Shown one piece after another: positions 25,600 to 36,258 of a stretch of DNA of 55,288 nt. Under the pieces are notes generated by a model that saw nothing but the letters and a program-made list of their open reading frames with translations, was not told where the DNA came from and searched no databases. Position 1 is the stretch's first letter. Every line of letters begins with the position of its first letter. The stretch comes from an uncultured Clostridia bacterium (GTDB taxonomy: Bacteria; Bacillota; Clostridia; TANB77; CAG-508): contig CANRMM010000005.1 in the NCBI GenBank assembly GCA_947631745.1, positions 1 to 55,288 on the forward strand, written 5' to 3'. The translations under genes and the position numbers were made by a program.

Positions 25600-26433
25600 T
25601 TATTTTTTCTTAAAGAATAATGTTATGAAATATATTATTCCTGAGATTAATACAATAATTGATCCTGTAGGTATGTTTAAATAGTATGATATGATAAGTC
25701 CACTAATTCCCGAAAATAGTGAGAATATAACTGCACATAAATGATAATGTCTCATATTCTTTGCTATATTTCTACTTGATGCTGCTGGTAAAATTAGTAA
25801 TGAATTAATTAGTAAAATTCCAATCCATCTAATTGATATCATTACCATAATCGCAATTAATACAACAAAAATGTTATCAATTTTTTTTACATTGATTCCT
25901 TTGCTTTTAGCAAGTGTGCTATTCATGCTAATTACGTTTAATTTATTAAATGTAAAATACCAAAAAACATATACCACAATTGCTGCAATAAACGCATATA
26001 GCATTTCTGTTCCTGTAATGTTTAAGATATCTCCTACTAAGTATCCTGAATATTTATTAAAGTTTCCACTTTGAGCTAGCATTGCAAGACCTAAGGCTAT
26101 AGCAATAGAAGAAAATACGCTAATAATTGTATCTGCACCATAGGATGTTTTATTTTTTACGTAATTTAATAATAGTGCAAATACTATAGCAAATAATATC
26201 ATTCCTACATTAATATTTGATATTCCTAATACCATTCCAATTGCAATTCCTGTTAATGCAGAATGTCCTAATGCATCTGAAAAGAATGCCATTTTATTAT
26301 TTACTATCATCGTTCCTAATATAGCAAATACAGGTGATATTAAAATAATTGCAATTAATGCATTCTTCATGAATATGTAATTCATAAATTCGAATGGTAA
26401 TATTGTTTCTAATACATTGTAAATTACTTCCAT
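25600..26433 (-). CDS. znuB: metal ABC transporter permease (ZnuB/MntB type)
   Basis: ABC-3 permease pattern: FFSDALGHSALTGIAIG; multi-TM. Confidence 0.9.
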   Translation of the reverse strand: MEVIYNVLETILPFEFMNYIFMKNALIAIILISPVFAILGTMIVNNKMAFFSDALGHSALTGIAIGMVLGISNINVGMILFAIVFALLLNYVKNKTSYGADTIISVFSSIAIALGLAMLAQSGNFNKYSGYLVGDILNITGTEMLYAFIAAIVVYVFWYFTFNKLNVISMNSTLAKSKGINVKKIDNIFVVLIAIMVMISIRWIGILLINSLLILPAASSRNIAKNMRHYHLCAVIFSLFSGISGLIISYYLNIPTGSIIVLISGIIYFITLFFKKK

Positions 26434-26446
26434 TGCTCCTCCATTT

Positions 26447-27178
26447 TTAAATTTCTATTGTTCCAAATCGATTTTTAAACTCTAGGCTATTGAAAACTTC
26501 TTTAGGTGTTCCTTCTTTAATAACGGTTCTATCTAATAGTATTACTTTATCTGCATATTTATTAGCTAATTCCAAATCATGTGATACTAAAATAATTGAC
26601 ATATCATATTCCGTTTTTAATTTGTTAATTATTTTATAAAAGTCTTTTGTTCCATTTTTATCAATTCCTGAAACTGGTTCATCTAGTATTAATAGATTAG
26701 GTGTTGGTTTTGTTGCTATTGCAATTAGTACTCTTTGCAATTCTCCTCCTGATAAGTCTCCCATACTTTTATCTATTAACATATCTGCTCCAAATATTTT
26801 TAAGTGTTCTTTTATTTCTTCATATATCTTTTTATCTTTTTTTAAGAAAACTGGAACTTTACTTATACAAGAAGCAAACATGTCATATACAGTTGTTGGC
26901 ATATGTTTTTCTATATTTAATTTTTGTGGTACGTACCCTATTTTGATTTTTTCAGCAATATTATCTTTTTGATCAACAAAAGTAATGTTACCTGTGTGCT
27001 CTATTTCTCCTAGTATAGCTTTTAATAGTGTACTTTTTCCTGCACCGTTTCTTCCAATAATAACTGTAAGTTCACCACAATGTACATGAATATTAATATC
27101 TTTTAATATTACATCTTTTCCAAATTTAACCCCAATATGATTAATTTTTGTGCAATGTAATCCACAAGCCTTTTCCAT
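26447..27178 (-). CDS. znuC: metal ABC transporter ATP-binding protein
   Basis: GRNGAGKSTLLKAILG, LSGGELQRVLIAIA, LLILDEPVSGID. Confidence 0.93.
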   Translation of the reverse strand: MEKACGLHCTKINHIGVKFGKDVILKDINIHVHCGELTVIIGRNGAGKSTLLKAILGEIEHTGNITFVDQKDNIAEKIKIGYVPQKLNIEKHMPTTVYDMFASCISKVPVFLKKDKKIYEEIKEHLKIFGADMLIDKSMGDLSGGELQRVLIAIATKPTPNLLILDEPVSGIDKNGTKDFYKIINKLKTEYDMSIILVSHDLELANKYADKVILLDRTVIKEGTPKEVFNSLEFKNRFGTIEI

Positions 27179-27195
27179 TTTCCCTCCATACTATA

Positions 27196-28095
27196 TTAAT
27201 TTATAGCCTCTTTTAGTTTTTCTAAATTTCCATTCATACTGTTTAAGTAAGAATCTTTTGCCAAGTTTCCTGTTAAAGCAGAGTCTAGTTGATATATAGT
27301 TGCTCCTGTTTCGTTTGCTATTGTTTGAGCATTTTTTAAATCATCATTGATGTCTACTATAATGATTTTTATATTATTTTCTTTTATTATATCAATAACA
27401 TTTCTTAACGTTTCTGCTGACATGGTACTTTCTTCATGATTTGTTTGTATTGTAGTTAATTTCATTTCGATCTGTTTTCCTAAGTATTCAAGAGATTCAT
27501 TTAAACATATTGCTTTTTTCATTCTTAGTTTTATTAATTCTGTACTATATTTTTCTTTTAATTCTTCTAATTTTTGAATATATTGCTCTGCATTTCTTCT
27601 ATAAATTTGTCCATTTTCCGGATTGTATTTTATTAGTTCATTTGATATTGTATCTACTTGATTTATGTAATTTTCAATACTCGTCCATACATGTGGATTT
27701 GTTTCTTCATCTTGAATAATATCAGTAATATTTTCACTAGAGTTAACTATTTTTATTTTTGGATTATTGGCTGTAATATTTTCCATAAAGCTTTCTAATC
27801 CAAGTCCATTTTGAATAAATATATCTGCTGTTTCTATTTTTTTCATATCTTCAGTATTTAATGTATAATCATGAATACATCCTATATTCATATCTGCCAT
27901 ATTTACAAGTTCTATGTTATTAGCTCCCTGTGTAATATTTGCTGTCATAATATACATTGGATAAAAAGATGTTACAATTTTAAATTTTTCATTTTCGTTA
28001 TTTGTATTTTTATTTATATTTAATAAAATAATCGTTGTAATAGCACATACTAGTAAGACAAGTGTTATTATTATATATTTTCGATATCTTTTCAT
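27196..28095 (-). CDS. znuA: metal ABC transporter substrate-binding protein (ZnuA family)
   Basis: TSFYPMYIMTANITQG, IHDYTLNTEDMKKIETADIFIQNGLGLE, NPHVWTSIENY. Confidence 0.9.
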   Translation of the reverse strand: MKRYRKYIIITLVLLVCAITTIILLNINKNTNNENEKFKIVTSFYPMYIMTANITQGANNIELVNMADMNIGCIHDYTLNTEDMKKIETADIFIQNGLGLESFMENITANNPKIKIVNSSENITDIIQDEETNPHVWTSIENYINQVDTISNELIKYNPENGQIYRRNAEQYIQKLEELKEKYSTELIKLRMKKAICLNESLEYLGKQIEMKLTTIQTNHEESTMSAETLRNVIDIIKENNIKIIIVDINDDLKNAQTIANETGATIYQLDSALTGNLAKDSYLNSMNGNLEKLKEAIN

Positions 28096-28182
28096 GATAT
28101 AATCCTCCTAATTTAACATATATATAATACCATTTTTTACCTTATTTTTCAAGTTTTTTCAATATATTATTCTTTCTATTAC

Positions 28183-28213
28183 AAAAAAGCATGCTTACTT
28201 GCATGCTTTTTCA
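28183..28213 (-). terminator. terminator
   Basis: AAAAAAGCATGC-ttactt-GCATGCTTTTT. Confidence 0.8.
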
Positions 28214-28219
28214 TTCTAC

Positions 28220-30361
28220 TTAATAATATGCAGTTTTATATGTTACTCCTTCGATTGTTTCATTTCCTGCCCTTAGAGTAGCTCCACTCCTTTGGTTTGT
28301 GATACTACCACTATCATATGCTCTCATTGTTCCTTTTAAAATTCCATTATAGAAATTAAATGTTCCGTTTTTGTTGTATACTGGTACGGCTCCATATATG
28401 CTTGGATTTGTAGCATCTATTTCTTTTGTTTGGTTTCCAATTGTAATAATTCCTGTAGAATTATTATATATGGTATATTGATTTGCTCCTGCTAAAATTT
28501 CTCCTCCATTTATTGTAATTGTTCCTGTAGAACTATTATATATTGCTTGTTTGGTCAACGAACTTATTTTTCCTCCATTTATTGTAATTGTTCCTGTAGA
28601 ATTATTATATATGGTATATCTATTTCCTTCTGCTAAAATTTTTCCTCCATTTATTGTAATTCTTCCTGTAGAAGTATTATATATTGATACTCCAGCCAAT
28701 GAACTTAATTTTCCTCCATTTACTGTAATTGTTCCTGTAGAATCATTTATTACTACATCACTATTTTTAGATATTAATGTACCTTCATTTACTGTAATTG
28801 TTCCTTCTCCTATATTCTTCAAAACATAGCCTTTTTCTGATGTTAGTTCTCCATCATTTATTTCTATTGTTCCATTTGTATTATTAATTAAAGGATACGT
28901 TCCGCCTTTGTCACTTATGTATCGTGATCCTGTTATTACTCCTCCTTTGATTATTACTGTTCCATTTGATATATTTCCTATTGCATTTCTTTCTGAATCT
29001 ATTGTACCTCCATTTATTGTAATTGTTCCTTCTCCTTTATTATACAAAGCATAGCCTGTTTCTGAATCTATTGTACCTCCATTTATTGTAATTGTTCCTT
29101 CTCCTATATTCCTCAAAACTTTGCTTTTTTCTGCTGTTATTTCTCCATCATTTATTTCTATTGTTCCGTTTGTATTATTAATTATTAATGGATATGTTGT
29201 GCCAGTGTCTGACACGTATCGTCCTCCTGTTATTATTCCCTTGATTATTACTGTTCCATTTGATATATTTCCTATTGCATTTCTTTCTGAATCTATTGTA
29301 CCTCCATTTATTGTAATTGTTCCTTCTCCTTTATTATACAAAGCATAGCCTGTTTCTGATGTAATTTCTCCGTCATTTATTTCTACTATTCCAGAAGAAT
29401 CATTTTGTACAGTAGAAGCATTTTTAGATGTTAATGTGCCTCTATTTATTGTAATTGTTCCTTGTCCTGGGTTCCATAAAGCAACGCTTGTTTCTGATGT
29501 TATTTCTCCGTCATTTATTTCTATTGTTCCTGAAGAATCATTTTCTACACACCAGCTATTTTTAGCAATTGCTGTACCTCCATTTACTGTAATTGTTCCT
29601 TCTCCTTTATTCCATAAAGCTTGGCTTTTTTCTGATGTTAATTCTCCATCATTTATTTCTATTATTCCGTTTGTACTATTAATTATTAAAGGATATGTTC
29701 CACCAGATTCTGACAATTCTCGTGATCCTGTTATTATTCCTCCTTCGATTATTACTGTTCCATTTGCTATATTTCTTATTGCATTTGTTGCTGAATCTAT
29801 TGTACCATCGTTTATTTCTATTGTTCCATTACCATTATTTATAATGCAAGCGGTTGATGAGGTTATTTTTCCATTTCCTTTAATTGTTAATGTGCAATTA
29901 CTATTTTCTTTCGTTGATATTTCTTGGTTTCTTGTTATTGTTTTTCCATTTGTATCTATTGTAATATCTTTATCGATTTCTATTGTTGAGTTATCTGTTA
30001 CATCTTTTAGTACTTTAATATATGTTCCTGAATCTGATATATTATATGCTTCTTCTAATGTATCTGCATATACAATGTCAAAAGTATTTGCTCTTTCTAC
30101 TTGATAGTTTGCATTTGGTGTTGTCTTTCCTTTATATTTTTCACTAGTACCTTTTATTTCTTCAAAATATGTCGTCACTTCATCTAAATCTTGTTTTGTA
30201 TAATATTCATCATCACTTGCGTTGTCTTGAAATTTTCTTGATTCATGTAAAAATCCTTCTTCTCCAAAAGCTACTTCTATTGTAATGGTTCCTAATATCA
30301 AAATAACAAGAACGCTTATAACTAGTACTATTAATGTAATTCCTTTTGAATTTATTTTCAT
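28220..30361 (-). CDS. prepilin-like N-terminus plus long beta-helix-type repeat domain (surface/adhesin-like)
   Basis: N-terminus MKINSKGITLIVLVISVLVILILGTITIEVAFGE; then many copies of (G/S)xGTITINGGxIxSExxxAIxNxxxGTIEINDG. Confidence 0.75.
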   Translation of the reverse strand: MKINSKGITLIVLVISVLVILILGTITIEVAFGEEGFLHESRKFQDNASDDEYYTKQDLDEVTTYFEEIKGTSEKYKGKTTPNANYQVERANTFDIVYADTLEEAYNISDSGTYIKVLKDVTDNSTIEIDKDITIDTNGKTITRNQEISTKENSNCTLTIKGNGKITSSTACIINNGNGTIEINDGTIDSATNAIRNIANGTVIIEGGIITGSRELSESGGTYPLIINSTNGIIEINDGELTSEKSQALWNKGEGTITVNGGTAIAKNSWCVENDSSGTIEINDGEITSETSVALWNPGQGTITINRGTLTSKNASTVQNDSSGIVEINDGEITSETGYALYNKGEGTITINGGTIDSERNAIGNISNGTVIIKGIITGGRYVSDTGTTYPLIINNTNGTIEINDGEITAEKSKVLRNIGEGTITINGGTIDSETGYALYNKGEGTITINGGTIDSERNAIGNISNGTVIIKGGVITGSRYISDKGGTYPLINNTNGTIEINDGELTSEKGYVLKNIGEGTITVNEGTLISKNSDVVINDSTGTITVNGGKLSSLAGVSIYNTSTGRITINGGKILAEGNRYTIYNNSTGTITINGGKISSLTKQAIYNSSTGTITINGGEILAGANQYTIYNNSTGIITIGNQTKEIDATNPSIYGAVPVYNKNGTFNFYNGILKGTMRAYDSGSITNQRSGATLRAGNETIEGVTYKTAYY
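28967..29358. repeat. direct repeat of ~95-nt block within the repeat-protein gene
   Basis: ttccatttgatatatttcctattgcatttctttctgaatctattgtacctccatttattgtaattgttccttctcctttattatacaaagcatagcctgtttctga occurs twice, about 290 bp apart. Confidence 0.85.
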
Positions 30362-30432
30362 ATATACTTCTCCTTTGTTTATTACTACTTCTTTATTCTA
30401 TCATATAGTAATTTTTTATCTTTTTCAATATA

Positions 30433-31326
30433 TTATTTCATAATTTTTTCTTTTATTTTGTCTAAATCTTTAATTACTGCTTCATAACCATATTCGAAGC
30501 ATTTATCCAATTTTTGTATATCTAATAGTCCGACTTTGTCTGTATATACATTTAATACAATATCACTGCTCTCTAAATTTTCTTCAGATATTTTATTTCC
30601 CATAATATCAATTGTTTTCATTATTATATCCATTACATTACTTTTTTCATCTATTTTATCAGCATCAAATTTTATAGCAATTACCTTATCTGCTCCTTGT
30701 TTTCTTACTTCACTTACTGGTACATTATCTAATGCTCCTCCGTCCATAAATGCATGTGTTTGTATATTACAAGGATTAAAAAATGCAGGGAAACTGCTGC
30801 TTGCTCTTACTGCTTTTCCAATGCTTATATTTGTAATATATTGTGATGCATCATCTGTTTCTTTTGGTAATTTATTGGTAAAAATATATTCTTTTGATTC
30901 CATAATGTCTACTGTTGGAATAACAAGTGGCATCTTTATTTCTTCTATTTTTTCTATTCCTTTTTTTCTTGCTAATTCATTGTATATTTTTTCTATTCCT
31001 TCTCCATATTCGAATCCTAAAATACTTTTTTCTTTTTTATTCATTAAATTTTTAATTTCTGAAATAATTGGATAGCTATTTGTCTTTATGATTTTTTTGG
31101 CATTCTTTTTAAATAATTCATAGATTTCTTCTGGAGAATATCCCATAGCAAAAAGACTAGCCACCATACTTCCGGCACTAGTTCCTCCTATAATATCTAT
31201 TTGAATTCCATTTTGTATTAATGCTTGCAATGCACCTGCATGTGCAATTCCACGAATTCCTCCTCCTGCTAAAGCAATTCCAATTTTCAATTCTATCACT
31301 CCCATACTTTTTATTAGTATGAGCAT
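30433..31326 (-). CDS. patatin-like phospholipase
   Basis: IALAGGGIRGIAHAGAL, GGTSAGSM, MDGGALDNVPV. Confidence 0.95.
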   Translation of the reverse strand: MLILIKSMGVIELKIGIALAGGGIRGIAHAGALQALIQNGIQIDIIGGTSAGSMVASLFAMGYSPEEIYELFKKNAKKIIKTNSYPIISEIKNLMNKKEKSILGFEYGEGIEKIYNELARKKGIEKIEEIKMPLVIPTVDIMESKEYIFTNKLPKETDDASQYITNISIGKAVRASSSFPAFFNPCNIQTHAFMDGGALDNVPVSEVRKQGADKVIAIKFDADKIDEKSNVMDIIMKTIDIMGNKISEENLESSDIVLNVYTDKVGLLDIQKLDKCFEYGYEAVIKDLDKIKEKIMK

Positions 31327-31360
31327 TTTTTTGTGTTTTAATCAGTTTCGGCATAAAAAT

Positions 31361-31401
31361 AACCCAAACTGTTAAATATTTTTTAACAATTTGAGTTATT
31401 T
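31361..31401 (-). terminator. terminator after rpsR
   Basis: AATAACcCAAAcTGTTAAA...TTTAACAaTTTGaGTTATT. Confidence 0.75.
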
Positions 31402-31410
31402 TACTACTTT

Positions 31411-31701
31411 TTATTCAGCTGTGTATGGTAATATAGCAATTTGTCTTGCTCTTTTAACAGCTAATGTAATATCTCTTTGATGTTTTGCGCATGCTCCTGT
31501 TGCTCTTCTTGGAAGTATTTTTCCTTTATCATTAACGAATTTCTTTAATTGTTCTGCATTTTTGTAATCTAGAACTAAATTCTTGTCAGCACATAATGGG
31601 CATACTTTTTTTCTTATTTTTCTAAATTTTGGATTATAATTTTCATCTTGATTGTTGTTATTATTTCTGTTATTTCTTTTATTTTTCTTGTTGTCTGCCA
31701 T
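31411..31701 (-). CDS. rpsR: 30S ribosomal protein S18
   Basis: [46 protein letters not shown]-like C-terminus; operon position. Confidence 0.97.
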   Translation of the reverse strand: MADNKKNKRNNRNNNNNQDENYNPKFRKIRKKVCPLCADKNLVLDYKNAEQLKKFVNDKGKILPRRATGACAKHQRDITLAVKRARQIAILPYTAE

Positions 31702-31752
31702 TTTTATATTTACCCCCTAACCTAAAATGATTTGTTGTTTGAGCTATTCTAC

Positions 31753-32181
31753 CTAAAATGGTAAGTCATCTCCAGAAGATACTTCAAAATCTGAACCTGT
31801 ATTTGCTGATGGCATTGTTCCAAAAGTTGCATCAAAATTACTTGTATCACCTGATGCATCTCTTTTTCCTTCTGCAAAATATGCTTCTTCAGCTACTACT
31901 TCTGTAACATAGTGTTTTTGTCCTTGGTCGTCATCCCAAGTTCTTGTTTGAATTCTTCCTGTTACTGCAACTTGTTGACCTTTTTTATAATATTTACTAC
32001 AAAATTCACCTAATTTTCCCCATGCAACTACATTGATAAAATCAGCTTGTCTTTCTTCTCCCTGTTTTACAAATCTTCTGTTAACAGCTAAAGAAAAAGA
32101 TGCTACTAATGTATTGCTTGTTTGTGTGTATCTTACTTCTGGATCTCTTGTTAATCTTCCCATTAGAATTACTTTATTCAT
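31753..32181 (-). CDS. ssb: single-stranded DNA-binding protein
   Basis: MNKVILMGRLTRDPEVRYTQ; acidic tip DDLPF. Confidence 0.98.
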   Translation of the reverse strand: MNKVILMGRLTRDPEVRYTQTSNTLVASFSLAVNRRFVKQGEERQADFINVVAWGKLGEFCSKYYKKGQQVAVTGRIQTRTWDDDQGQKHYVTEVVAEEAYFAEGKRDASGDTSNFDATFGTMPSANTGSDFEVSSGDDLPF

Positions 32182-32197
32182 ATTTTACACCTCATAA

Positions 32198-32476
32198 TTA
32201 TTTTTTTATAACAATAAATTTTATGATTTCGTCTGTAATTCTGTAATTTCTTTCAAGTTCTGCAATTAAGCTTGGATTAGCTTCAAAATCATATACTACA
32301 TAGTATCCTTCTTTGTTTTTTCCAATTTCGTAAGCTAATTTTTTCTTACCAAGTTCTTCAATTTTTTCTACTTTTCCATCATTATTAATCAATGTTTCAA
32401 ATCTTGTTATTAAAGATTTTGATGCTTCTTCATCTATTGCTGGATTAATAATGATAACACTTTCGTATTTGTTCAT
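32198..32476 (-). CDS. rpsF: 30S ribosomal protein S6
   Basis: MNKYESVIIINPAIDEE...GKKKLAYEIGKNKEGYYVVYDFEA. Confidence 0.97.
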   Translation of the reverse strand: MNKYESVIIINPAIDEEASKSLITRFETLINNDGKVEKIEELGKKKLAYEIGKNKEGYYVVYDFEANPSLIAELERNYRITDEIIKFIVIKK

Positions 32477-32849
32477 TATTCTTCACCTCCCTATGGATAT
32501 ATAACCTACAATTCATATTGTAAGTAAGGATTTTGTTAAAAATATTTTTGTTTTATTTTTAACGGTAGATATTTTATCACATTTTTATTTCAATTGCAAG
32601 CCTTTTTTTCGTATGCTTCCCCTATTCTTCCTCTATATTCTCCATTTTGCAAAATGCTAAAAAAATTCTTATTTATTTGTATTGTATTTTATAAAAAAGA
32701 TGGTACAATAAATAAAACTAATTATTTGTATCAATCGTCAAAGAGAGTCAAAAAAGTTGTAGATATCTATAATTGATACTAAATTTAAGTTTCTAGTAAA
32801 AGACTTGTAAAGAATTAGATGTTATACGTTTGAAATTTTTTGTAAAGAG

Positions 32850-33350
32850 ATGATAATTATGAACCCTATAATTAGAAAAAGAAAAATAGAAGATTCAACT
32901 GAATTAGCTCATTCTATTGCACTTGTTTGGAATACAACCTATAAAGGAATTGTTGATGATGATTTTTTAAAGGGCTTATTAGATAATGAAAAACAAGCTG
33001 TTGAAAGATTAAAAAACAATATAAATAATCAACCAGATTATTACATTTTAACATTACAAGATAAAATAATTGGTTGGATTTATTATACTTTAGATAGTGA
33101 TAAATATGAAAATGCTGCCGAAATACATGCTTTATATATTCTAAAAGAATATCAAGGAAATGGTTATGGTAAATTGCTATATAGTTATGCTGTTAAAAAT
33201 ATTATGAAAAAAGGAATAAAAAAATTAATAATTGGATGTCTAGATGGTAATCCTTCTAATAATTTTTATAAGCATCTTGGTGGAAAGTACATAGGTGATC
33301 ATTTATTTATGGAAAAATATATAGAAAATATATATTTATTTGAATTATAA
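32850..33350 (+). CDS. GNAT family N-acetyltransferase
   Basis: IHALYILKEYQGNGYGKLLYSYAV; FYKHLGGKYIGD. Confidence 0.92.
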   Translation: MIIMNPIIRKRKIEDSTELAHSIALVWNTTYKGIVDDDFLKGLLDNEKQAVERLKNNINNQPDYYILTLQDKIIGWIYYTLDSDKYENAAEIHALYILKEYQGNGYGKLLYSYAVKNIMKKGIKKLIIGCLDGNPSNNFYKHLGGKYIGDHLFMEKYIENIYLFEL

Positions 33351-33489
33351 AGTTGTTATCCCCATTTGTTTTATTGTCCATTTCCACAATTAAACATTCT
33401 GAGTACTTTCCTATGTATTCTTTAAAATTTTCATATTGCTGTATTTCTTCATATGATAGATGTTTATTTTATTGATGTACATTTTCAAA

Positions 33490-34140
33490 TTATTTCTCCA
33501 CATACTTTTGGCTAATTTCCATCATTTTTTCTTTTGTATGATAAATATTACTTTCTTTTGTTGTTAAAATCCATAAATAAATTAGAATAATTAATATACC
33601 AATATTTTTTAAATATAGTATTGCAATGCTTGCTATCATTGTTAATATAATTATCGCTATTTTTGAAATATTATGTGTATATTGATACGATTTTTTTAAA
33701 CCTACCATTATGTGAAGTATTTCATTTACTATTCTTCCTCCATCTAAAGGATAAATTGGTATAAGGTTAAATAATCCAATTAAGATATTTGAATATATGC
33801 AGGCTTGATATATTTCTGGTTTTATGAATATCATTATACTTGCTATTAAAAAATTTATCATTGGTCCTGCTAAAGCAATTATTATTTTTTTTATACCTAG
33901 TAAATTTCCTTTTCCTATTTTTTTATTATACTCATCACATTTTATGTAAAAGCTTATTTGCAAGCCCATTGGAGTTATTTTTAGTTCTTTAGGTTTGAAT
34001 TTTAAAATCATTCCCATTATCAAATGTGAAAGTTCATGGATACATGCAAATATCATTAATAATATGTATATTTCCATTTGTGCAGTTAGGAAAAAAAGAA
34101 ATAAAAATAAGAATATTTTTAAGTCAATTTTTATACTCAT
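33490..34140 (-). CDS. spoIVFB: M50 site-2 metalloprotease SpoIVFB-like
   Basis: HELSHLIMG zinc motif; NLIPIYPLDGGRI; adjacent to M23 spoIVFA-like gene. Confidence 0.88.
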   Translation of the reverse strand: MSIKIDLKIFLFLFLFFLTAQMEIYILLMIFACIHELSHLIMGMILKFKPKELKITPMGLQISFYIKCDEYNKKIGKGNLLGIKKIIIALAGPMINFLIASIMIFIKPEIYQACIYSNILIGLFNLIPIYPLDGGRIVNEILHIMVGLKKSYQYTHNISKIAIIILTMIASIAILYLKNIGILIILIYLWILTTKESNIYHTKEKMMEISQKYVEK

Positions 34141-34165
34141 ATATTTTTCCTTTCTTTATTTCTTT

Positions 34166-35132
34166 CTAAAATTTTAGTATATATTCCGGGTCAATTGTTC
34201 TATTATCTCTACGAATTTCAAAATGCAAATGCGGACCTGTAGTATTTCCTGTTTCTCCTACTTCTGCTATTTTATCTCCTTGTTTAACTTTTTCTCCTTC
34301 TTTTACAATAATTTTACTACAGTGTGCATATCTTGTCATTACATCTCCATTTGTAATTTCTACATGTTTTCCGATAGTCTTCTTCGTCTAGTGCTACTAA
34401 TGTTACTGTTCCTTCCATTGCTGCATATATTGCTGTTCCTGTATTAGCTCCAATATCTATTCCTTGATGATTTGCTGATACAATCTCTGTTGCTTCCCTT
34501 TTTCCATATCTTGATGTAACAAATCCTTCCACTGGTAATTTAAAATTATAATTTGCTTTTATATATTCTGCATCTATTTCCATTTGTGTTTTTTGAACAA
34601 CGTTCTCTTCTTTTTTACTGCCTCCTATTCCACCTTTTTCTTCTTGTTTTTCCTCTTGTTTTTCCTCTTGTTTTTCTTCTTGCTTTTCTGTTTTTTCATT
34701 TTTTTCCTCTGTTTTTACTTCATTTACTGTATTTTCTTGTTTTTCTTTATTTTCTTCTGCTTGATTATTCGCTATTTCATTTTCTTGTATTTCATTCATG
34801 TTTTCTAGTTCATTTTGGCTTTCTTGTACTAATGTATGAATTCCTGTATAAATTTTTTCAAAATTGATGTCATAGGATAATAGTTCCTTTGTTTTCTTTA
34901 TAACATCTTCTGAGAATATGTAGTTCGTATTTTTTATTAAATAGAAAATAATATAAATTACTGAGCAAATAGCCATTTGCATTGCCATTTTTTTAAATAG
35001 TGATAATTTTATTTTTTTACAATTAACGCTATTTGAGGAAACTCTTATTCCTCTGTTATTTGCCATCCTTCTTCTTTGATAAATTTCTTCTGCCCTTCTT
35101 ATTTTTTCTTCTGGGGTTAATATTCTTTCCAA
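34166..35132 (-). CDS. spoIVFA: SpoIVFA-like M23 (LytM) domain protein, one +1 frameshift at in-frame CGG (minus 34373-34371)
   Basis: ORF 34317..35132 runs through VTSRYGKRE...HQGIDIGANTGTAIYAAMEGTVTLVALDEEDY then CGG; skipping C yields GKHVEITNGDVMTRYAHCSKIIVKEGEKVKQGDKIAEVGETGNTTGPHLHFEIRRDNRTIDPEYILKF. Span 967 nt = 3n+1. Confidence 0.9.
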
Positions 35133-35197
35133 TAAAAAAACACCTCTTCCTTTGTTATTTTTTTAATGTATATGTTTTGAAAAGGTGTTTTATTCTT

Positions 35198-35584
35198 TTA
35201 TTTTAAAAAAAATGTCATCCATAAACTAATAGCAGTAGCAAATGCTAGAAATAAATTCATTTTTATTGATTTTTTATATTTTATTTCTAATTGTTTCATG
35301 TCCTTATTCCACTTTGGTGTCTTTTTTTCAAGTTCAGAGATGTAATTCGTAATAATCATTTCTGCTTCTTTTAAAATATAGTCTTGTGGTTTTATTTTAT
35401 CTCCATCTTTTTGGCTCTTTTGTTTGGTTTTTTCCACATTTTGCACATCTATTGTTTTCTTTTTTTCACTATACTGATATTTTTTTATTTTCTTATTTTC
35501 TTTTAAAATGACAATTGCTTCTTCAATTATATTAGAAGGCAAGTTGTTTAATACAACAATATTTTTCATATTACTAGAATTCAT
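35198..35584 (-). CDS. hypothetical protein with C-terminal TM
   Basis: 128 aa ORF, strong RBS (ggaggtg), C-terminal hydrophobic helix. Confidence 0.6.
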   Translation of the reverse strand: MNSSNMKNIVVLNNLPSNIIEEAIVILKENKKIKKYQYSEKKKTIDVQNVEKTKQKSQKDGDKIKPQDYILKEAEMIITNYISELEKKTPKWNKDMKQLEIKYKKSIKMNLFLAFATAISLWMTFFLK

Positions 35585-35649
35585 TTGGCACCTCCGGTAA
35601 ATTTTTCTTTATATAAAGTTTTGCCAACATTTTCTAGTTTATACATAAA

Positions 35650-36258
35650 TTATGATAACTTTTTTATTGTATCTTTAATTCCTCTACAAATCATTCCTGA
35701 CATTTTCTCAATTAACTGAATTTCTGTATTTTTTAATGTGTTTATGTTTTCTTCTATTTGATGATGATATGTTCCTACAACTCCTTTTATATTTATATGT
35801 GATTGGTACTTTATTCCATTACTTAAGGCATTTCCTATTTCTATTTCTCCACTATTTATAAATACTTTTTCTATATATTCTTTTTTTCCTAAAGCTGTAT
35901 CTATTGTAATTAGAAAAGGTTTTTCATATCTATACGGTAAAAAAGAAAGGACTTGGTTTGCATTTTTTAAATTTAATGTATGTTCCATGTTTCCATAAAT
36001 GGCTATTTCTTTTTGTAAATATTTTTGCATTTGTTTTGTTTCTCTTTCTAGTCGTTCTCCTACCATTGGTCCTATCATATCTCCAATTACTTTGTTCGTT
36101 CCTATACATAGAAAAACAATCTCCGAAAATTGATTTTGTATGTCATATTTTTCTATCTGATTTTTTAATTGATTGGTAAATAATTTATATTCTTGTCTAT
36201 CTTTTTGTTTTATCATCATTGCACCTCTAGTTGCCATTGTATTCTTTGCTGGTTGCAA
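35650..36258 (-). CDS. yyaC: spore protease YyaC family (DUF1256)
   Basis: FLCIGTNKVIGDMIGPMVGERL; TIDTALGK; GVVGTYHH. Confidence 0.85.
   Translation of the reverse strand: MQPAKNTMATRGAMMIKQKDRQEYKLFTNQLKNQIEKYDIQNQFSEIVFLCIGTNKVIGDMIGPMVGERLERETKQMQKYLQKEIAIYGNMEHTLNLKNANQVLSFLPYRYEKPFLITIDTALGKKEYIEKVFINSGEIEIGNALSNGIKYQSHINIKGVVGTYHHQIEENINTLKNTEIQLIEKMSGMICRGIKDTIKKLS

Noticed and set aside
28220-30361. CRISPR array
   Set aside because: The repeats are in-frame protein repeats of variable length with no constant repeat/unique spacer architecture.
32477-32530. S6:S18 ribosomal leader RNA motif upstream of rpsF
   Set aside because: Plausible from operon position, but I could not confirm the conserved structure by eye.
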